Assembly: GCA_002490775.1 (NCBI GenBank)
Contig: DKUR01000038.1
Span: 1 to 15,497 of the forward strand
Source: Lachnospiraceae bacterium UBA7199
Lineage (GTDB): Bacteria > Bacillota > Clostridia > Lachnospirales > Lachnospiraceae
DNA: 15,497 nt
Direction of reading: 5' to 3'
Shown here: positions 11,392 to 15,497 of the stretch, in pieces
Position numbering within the stretch: the stretch's first letter is position 1
Layout: each line of letters begins with the position of its first letter
Made by a program: the position numbers and the translations under genes
Notes under the pieces: generated by a model
Database searches by the model: none
What the model was told of the DNA's origin: nothing
What the model saw: only the letters and a program-made list of their open reading frames with translations

Positions 11392-13494
11392 ATGACGACT
11401 TTAAAACAACTTGAGAAAAAGCTGCAAAAGGCAGACGCAAAAATGGCTGGTCTCTACCTGTTCTGCAATTTTATTTCTTTACTGTTAATTACCGCTTACT
11501 CTGCCATGATGCTTTCCCCCACTGTGCTTTTAGTGCTTCCAGAAGGAGGAGACAGCCGCAAGCAGATGACTGCTATCTTTGTGCTGGCATTGTTTGGATG
11601 TGTAGTTTTTACCATTTATGCTTCCGGCCTTTTCTTTCGAAAAAAAGCAAAACAGTTGGGAACTCTCATGGCCCTTGGCGCCTCTGGCCGCCAGCTTCTT
11701 CCCGGCCTGCTTAAGGAAGTTCTCCTGTTAAGTTCCTTTTCCTGTCTTGCAGGAATTTTAGCAGGATTTCCTTTTGTTGCCTTATTGTGGAATTCCTTCC
11801 GCCTTTTCCTTACAGACAGTGCGCAGATGGTTCTGAAATTTGACTTTAAATGCCTGTATTTATCGGCGGCCTTCTTTGTAATTGTAATCGCCTGCTCCTG
11901 CATAAATGCTTACCGCTACTTAAAGCGGACGAATATTATGGATGTTATGCACGAAGAACACCGGAATGAACCTGTAAAAGAATTAGGTACATGGTGCGCT
12001 CCCGTAGGGTTTCTGCTGATTTTACTCGGTGCCGCCCTTGGATATTTTTCACCCTACGCGTATCAGAAGCTGTTCAGTGCCTATTCACCCGCATGGCTTA
12101 ATCTGTTTTATGCGCCTGTTTTCATTGGCCTTTACTTGATCATGCTGCACACAGTGGTCCATGGCTGGAGTTCCCGTAGAAAACACCCTTACAAAAATCT
12201 CATTGCCAGAAGCATGATGAAGTTTCAGGGAAAGCAGACGGTAAACAACCTGCTGGTAAGCACAGTACTGACCGCCGGAACCGCTTTTGCCATTTTTTAC
12301 ATCCCCATGATAAGCGTAGGACATTCTATGGAGGTAAATTCCCGTCCATATGATTATTACTACCATTACCGTGCAGATCAGACGGTTTTTGATAAAGAGG
12401 GGATCTCCGCTCTTGCAGCAAAGTACGATCTTGCAATTAAGGATTTTAAAACTGCTCCTTACTTATCGCTGGCAATGGATGGCATTGACACTATCGAGGA
12501 TGAAGGACGAAATTTTCATTATGAACGTGTTCCCTTCCTCATGGAAGGAAAATTCTTTTCTGAGACTGCCTTTGAAACGCTTACCGGAGCAGAAATTTCC
12601 ATAGCTCCAGGAAATTACATGGCTATCTCAAATACAGATGAAACAGCATTGTATTATTTGAATTCAGAAGCAGAGGTTCTCACCAATATGGCCACCTACG
12701 ACTCTCTTCCCATAAGTTTTGCCGGATATACCCATTATGATCTGCTGGTAAGTGAAAAAGGGTATTATGTTCTTAATGATAATGATTATGAATCCATTGC
12801 CGCGGGTATTACTCCTGAATGGGCTGGAAATGCAGTATTTTTCAACATTGATGGAAAGGACAATTATTCACTTGCCGAAGACTTCTTTTATACTTTCATC
12901 TCCTTTTTCGGCCCAGAATGCGAGTACCCCTCTTACTATGACCGGGTAGCAAAATATCAGGCACAGCAGGCGGGAAAAGTCTACTGGGGCGATACCGAGC
13001 AAATGACACAGATCAGCTACTTAGAACCTGACACCACTGACTTTCGCTATTATTGGACCTATATGCCTAAAATCCGCATTTTGGATCAAACAGATTTTCT
13101 CAGAACTTTTTCTGTATTCCTTATGATGTTCCTTTTTATTGCTATTATCTGTTCCCTCGCCGCCATGATTATCAGTTACACCCGGTGCATGACCATTGCC
13201 CTTAACAACCGTTATGTCTTCGAGGATCTAAAACGGCTGGGTGCCTCACCTGCTTTTTTAAAAAAGGAAATCAAAGGCCAGGCAGGTCCTGTGTTTCAGA
13301 TACCAACTATCGTAGGCATGACTGCTATGTATCTGCTTTATATGCTTCTTATGTTTGCCAATGATGGAAAATTAACCAGTGGTGAAATAGGCGGAATGGC
13401 TGTATGTCTTTTAATTCTTATCTTCCTTGCAGGCATCTATTATTTGATTTACAGATATACGGTAAAAAATATGTGCCGCCAATTAGAAGTATAG
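11392..13494 (+). CDS. BceB-like ABC transporter permease
   Basis: A 700-aa permease with about ten membrane helices (roughly 20-49, 59-82, 108-134, 155-176, 202-219, 236-254, 285-308, 569-595, 630-655, 667-690). A large hydrophilic region of about 260 residues lies between helices 7 and 8 (309-568). This is the hallmark of the BceB/FtsX class, whose extracellular domain binds peptide antibiotics. Coupling segments typical of FtsX permeases are present twice: KKAKQLGTLMALGAS and EDLKRLGAS. GGAGG precedes the ATG by 8 bases and overlaps the end of the ATPase gene. BceAB transporters usually pair with OmpR-type BceRS systems; here the neighbour is an AgrC/AgrA-like pair. Confidence 0.92.
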   Translation: MTTLKQLEKKLQKADAKMAGLYLFCNFISLLLITAYSAMMLSPTVLLVLPEGGDSRKQMTAIFVLALFGCVVFTIYASGLFFRKKAKQLGTLMALGASGRQLLPGLLKEVLLLSSFSCLAGILAGFPFVALLWNSFRLFLTDSAQMVLKFDFKCLYLSAAFFVIVIACSCINAYRYLKRTNIMDVMHEEHRNEPVKELGTWCAPVGFLLILLGAALGYFSPYAYQKLFSAYSPAWLNLFYAPVFIGLYLIMLHTVVHGWSSRRKHPYKNLIARSMMKFQGKQTVNNLLVSTVLTAGTAFAIFYIPMISVGHSMEVNSRPYDYYYHYRADQTVFDKEGISALAAKYDLAIKDFKTAPYLSLAMDGIDTIEDEGRNFHYERVPFLMEGKFFSETAFETLTGAEISIAPGNYMAISNTDETALYYLNSEAEVLTNMATYDSLPISFAGYTHYDLLVSEKGYYVLNDNDYESIAAGITPEWAGNAVFFNIDGKDNYSLAEDFFYTFISFFGPECEYPSYYDRVAKYQAQQAGKVYWGDTEQMTQISYLEPDTTDFRYYWTYMPKIRILDQTDFLRTFSVFLMMFLFIAIICSLAAMIISYTRCMTIALNNRYVFEDLKRLGASPAFLKKEIKGQAGPVFQIPTIVGMTAMYLLYMLLMFANDGKLTSGEIGGMAVCLLILIFLAGIYYLIYRYTVKNMCRQLEV

Positions 13495-13552
13495 GACACT
13501 CTATAAGGCAGCAAATACTATCGCCTTTCGCAAAGCAGCGTTTCATGCAAAT

Positions 13553-13595
13553 ATGGCAGAATGGGTTTCAAAAACTCACTCTGCCATTTATTTTT
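13553..13595 (+). terminator. Intrinsic terminator of the ABC exporter operon
   Basis: ATGGCAGA (13553-13560) pairs with TCTGCCAT (13580-13587). After one mismatch, TGGGTTT pairs with AAACTCA (one G-U) around a CAA loop, giving a 16-position stem with one mismatch. TTATTTTT follows directly on the plus strand. It lies about 60 bases after the permease stop and about 30 bases before the convergent methyltransferase stop. Confidence 0.88.
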
Positions 13596-13627
13596 CACTT
13601 CTTGCAAAAATTACTGCCGCTTGTTAA

Positions 13628-14899
13628 TCAGGTTTCAGTTTTTTTCTCTAAAACCAAAACATAATCCTTACTGATTTTTCCCCCCATGCCCTTTCTTGGA
13701 ATTCTAATATAGGGATTTTGAATCATGTAACTAAAATATTGTATTGTTCTAAATCCAATTCCATTTGCAAGCTCTTCAATCACACGCCAGCTTTCTACAA
13801 TTACTTTTCGAATGGTACTATTTCCAATTACAATGATATATTTGCCCCCTAAATTCATTTGGCTGTAAACAGCACGCAGATTTCCTTCCATATCTTCAAA
13901 AAACTTCTTTACAATCAATGCCCTTTTTTCATCCTGTTCCAAGATTTTATAAAAGTATGTCTTTAAAATCCCGCTTCTTTCTAATATGGTAAGATTGCTT
14001 TTTTCCTTCTTTGGATTAATTTTTTCAGTTCCTACATACTGGCTCTTTTTTTCTCTTAACTCTTCTTCTGTCAATGTAGCCATCCATAAGTTTTCAAGGC
14101 GCATTGTTCTTCCATAATCAAAGGCATTGATATAAGGCGGTGATGTTATCACAAGATCGATTCCAACAGGCATTTGAAAAGCAAGAGCATCTCCCTCTAT
14201 CAGCATTGTATTTCCCATTTTTTCAACACCCGACAACTCTGTCATCATCTGCTTATAGCGGCGGAAAACAGACGTGAATTCTTTTTCAACAGTGGGCGGT
14301 ACTTTTTTTATTTTATTTGATACATAGGGTTTTGGTGAAGTGTCATCTGCATTTGACACTCTTTTTATAAGGGAAACCATACATAATTTTAAAAAATCTC
14401 TTACATCAGTATCACCAATATGATCAACATAAAATTTCATCCGTCCAAGTTCCACAATTGTCTTTTCAGAAAACCAATGCTCTAAATTAATAATTTGGGG
14501 GCGAAACTGCTCTGCCTGATCCTGCGATATTACCTCCATAACATTTAAATATTCCTGCTCTAAAGCTGCCATTTTGTGAGAATTCAAAACAGTTGTTTTT
14601 ACTTTAATAATTAACTTGGCTATATCATCAATTTCCGTTCCATATGCGTCAATGCCATGAATATTCGCCTCCAGCAACGTTGTGCCGCTCCCGGAAAAGG
14701 GATCAAATATAACTCCTTTTTTATCGGTAAGAAATGCATTTATTCCCCACCTGGGTATCTCTGGAATAAATTTACATGGATATTTAAACATTCCGTGGGT
14801 ATAAGAATTTGGATTTGCCTGTTTTATTAAATAAGTGGCACCACTTATCATCTCCAATGGCAATGACTCCACCTCAACTATTTGTTCTTTATCAGGCAT
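13628..14899 (-). CDS. Amino-methyltransferase for DNA (N4-cytosine or N6-adenine)
   Basis: A 423-aa protein with the AdoMet-binding motif I DPFSGSGTT (66-74) and the catalytic motif IV TSPPYINAFDY (252-262), followed by the KYIIVIGNS strand. TSPPY is typical of N4-cytosine and some N6-adenine DNA methyltransferases. Motif I precedes motif IV, with about 180 residues between that may include the target-recognition region. It overlaps the preceding gene by 22 bases, so the pair is translationally coupled. The upstream protein has the same SPPY...FDY...GNS module, suggesting a two-subunit enzyme, or two enzymes modifying the two strands of an asymmetric site. No restriction nuclease is visible in the window; one could lie beyond the right edge. 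The operon ends without a clear terminator on its own strand. Confidence 0.88.
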   Translation of the reverse strand: MPDKEQIVEVESLPLEMISGATYLIKQANPNSYTHGMFKYPCKFIPEIPRWGINAFLTDKKGVIFDPFSGSGTTLLEANIHGIDAYGTEIDDIAKLIIKVKTTVLNSHKMAALEQEYLNVMEVISQDQAEQFRPQIINLEHWFSEKTIVELGRMKFYVDHIGDTDVRDFLKLCMVSLIKRVSNADDTSPKPYVSNKIKKVPPTVEKEFTSVFRRYKQMMTELSGVEKMGNTMLIEGDALAFQMPVGIDLVITSPPYINAFDYGRTMRLENLWMATLTEEELREKKSQYVGTEKINPKKEKSNLTILERSGILKTYFYKILEQDEKRALIVKKFFEDMEGNLRAVYSQMNLGGKYIIVIGNSTIRKVIVESWRVIEELANGIGFRTIQYFSYMIQNPYIRIPRKGMGGKISKDYVLVLEKKTET

Positions 14900-15441
14900 A
14901 CCACACTCTCCCTTAAATACTTTCCGGTTTCTTTTGTTATTTCATATTGCTGCGAGCTTGTAATAATATATCTGTCAACTTCGATTTTATCGACTGTAAA
15001 ACCTATCTGATGTGCATACTCAGCCAAAATTAAATCTGCTGCAAAAACAATTCCTCCATAAGCAGAATTTCCCACTACGATACAGCAAAACCCTTTTTCA
15101 TCCAAAGCCTTATAGCACTCCTCCACTACCTGAAACATGTCATCATAATATAACTGCAGCATTTTAGGTATTTTTTTATCCCACAGTTCTTTTTCCTTAA
15201 GCCTGGTAAGTAATTCAGCAAGTGTTGCGCTTTTTGACTGGACTTTTCTGCTTAAGTCCCCATTTAAATGGGAATGCAGTGAATTTTTTCTAAGCTTCTT
15301 CAATTCCGAATATTCTGACACGAATTTTCCAAACCACAATTCCAATTTATAAATTTCCGTATAATCAAAACAATTGGCATAAGGCGGCGAAAAAATAATT
15401 CCTTCAACACTATTTGGGCTTATATATTTTCCCATATTCAA
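14878..15441 (-). CDS. Second DNA methyltransferase, apparently lacking its N-terminal half
   Basis: The open frame contains the catalytic motif FSPPYANCFDY (17-27), the following YKLELW segment, the FCCIVVGNSAYGG strand and a conserved C-terminal part, but no AdoMet-binding motif I. Related proteins carry motif I upstream. The frame is open only to an in-frame TAA at 15475-15477. Between that stop and the TTG at 15441 it reads NHGLIYNDSCLNM, which looks like genuine methyltransferase sequence (the ..DS.. strand before SPPY). Neither the TTG at 15441 nor the ATG at 15435 has a ribosome site. The best reading is a 5'-truncated or frameshifted gene; a separate short subunit is the alternative. 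The 22-base overlap with the next methyltransferase gene argues that they once formed one functional operon. Confidence 0.65.
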   Translation of the reverse strand: MNMGKYISPNSVEGIIFSPPYANCFDYTEIYKLELWFGKFVSEYSELKKLRKNSLHSHLNGDLSRKVQSKSATLAELLTRLKEKELWDKKIPKMLQLYYDDMFQVVEECYKALDEKGFCCIVVGNSAYGGIVFAADLILAEYAHQIGFTVDKIEVDRYIITSSQQYEITKETGKYLRESVVCLIKNK

Positions 15442-15497
15442 ACAGGAGTCATTGTATATTAGCCCATGATTTGTTTATAATGTACCCATAGATGTGG

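Noticed and set aside
13553..13587. The exporter terminator acting also for the convergent methyltransferase operon
   Set aside because: On the minus strand the stem is followed by ATATTTGCATG, not a proper T-tract, so a two-way role is not supported.
1..15497. CRISPR arrays, tRNA or rRNA genes, insertion sequences, phage or plasmid functions
   Set aside because: No regularly spaced repeats, cloverleaf sequences, transposase or integrase motifs, or replication genes were seen on either strand.

Overview
The window looks like a chromosomal segment of a Gram-positive anaerobe of the Clostridia, most likely a Lachnospiraceae relative. This rests on strong Shine-Dalgarno sites, AT-rich intergenic DNA with intrinsic terminators, a HelD-type helicase, stand-alone LytTR regulators, a BceAB-like exporter beside an AgrC/AgrA-like pair, and a short holin-like toxin gene. 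That placement is inference from gene content. There is no rRNA, tRNA, transposase, integrase or CRISPR array in the window.

Layout. Bases 1-902 hold small minus-strand genes: a 23-codon ORF, a 66-aa acidic protein and a 74-aa two-helix membrane protein, ending at an intrinsic terminator at the left edge. Bases 902-2462 are a minus-strand GNAT acetyltransferase and YafY-type WYL regulator pair, driven by a promoter whose -35 lies inside a palindrome. Bases 2613-4392 are a plus-strand operon: stand-alone LytTR regulator, DUF3021-like membrane protein and CPBP intramembrane protease. Bases 4417-7719 (minus) encode an 1100-aa protein in which a complete HelD-like helicase is followed by a basic linker and a domain resembling the N-terminal beta-sandwich of family GH31 glycosidases. 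Bases 7882-8219 look like a type I toxin-antitoxin locus: a 29-aa toxin and a convergent antisense RNA meeting at a shared hairpin. Bases 8283-10321 (minus) are an AgrC/AgrA-like two-component system, divergent from a BceAB-like ABC exporter (10605-13494, plus). Bases 13628 to the right edge (minus) carry two overlapping DNA methyltransferase genes; the upstream one seems to lack its first half.

How parts work together. The histidine kinase, response regulator and exporter form a probable peptide-sensing and peptide-resistance module; three LytTR-type boxes sit just upstream of the regulator promoter. The LytTR-DUF3021-CPBP operon looks like a second, smaller membrane-signalling unit.

The most unusual observations are these. 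(1) A roughly 70-bp element (hairpin plus a 53-bp conserved block ending in a start codon) occurs in inverted orientation before two unrelated genes, the LytTR regulator and the helicase. (2) The helicase is fused to a GH31-like N-terminal domain and has no catalytic barrel. (3) In the toxin locus the toxin leader and the antisense RNA carry the same two-part motif, whose second half can pair with the toxin ribosome-binding site. All functional statements come from reading the sequence; no database search was run.
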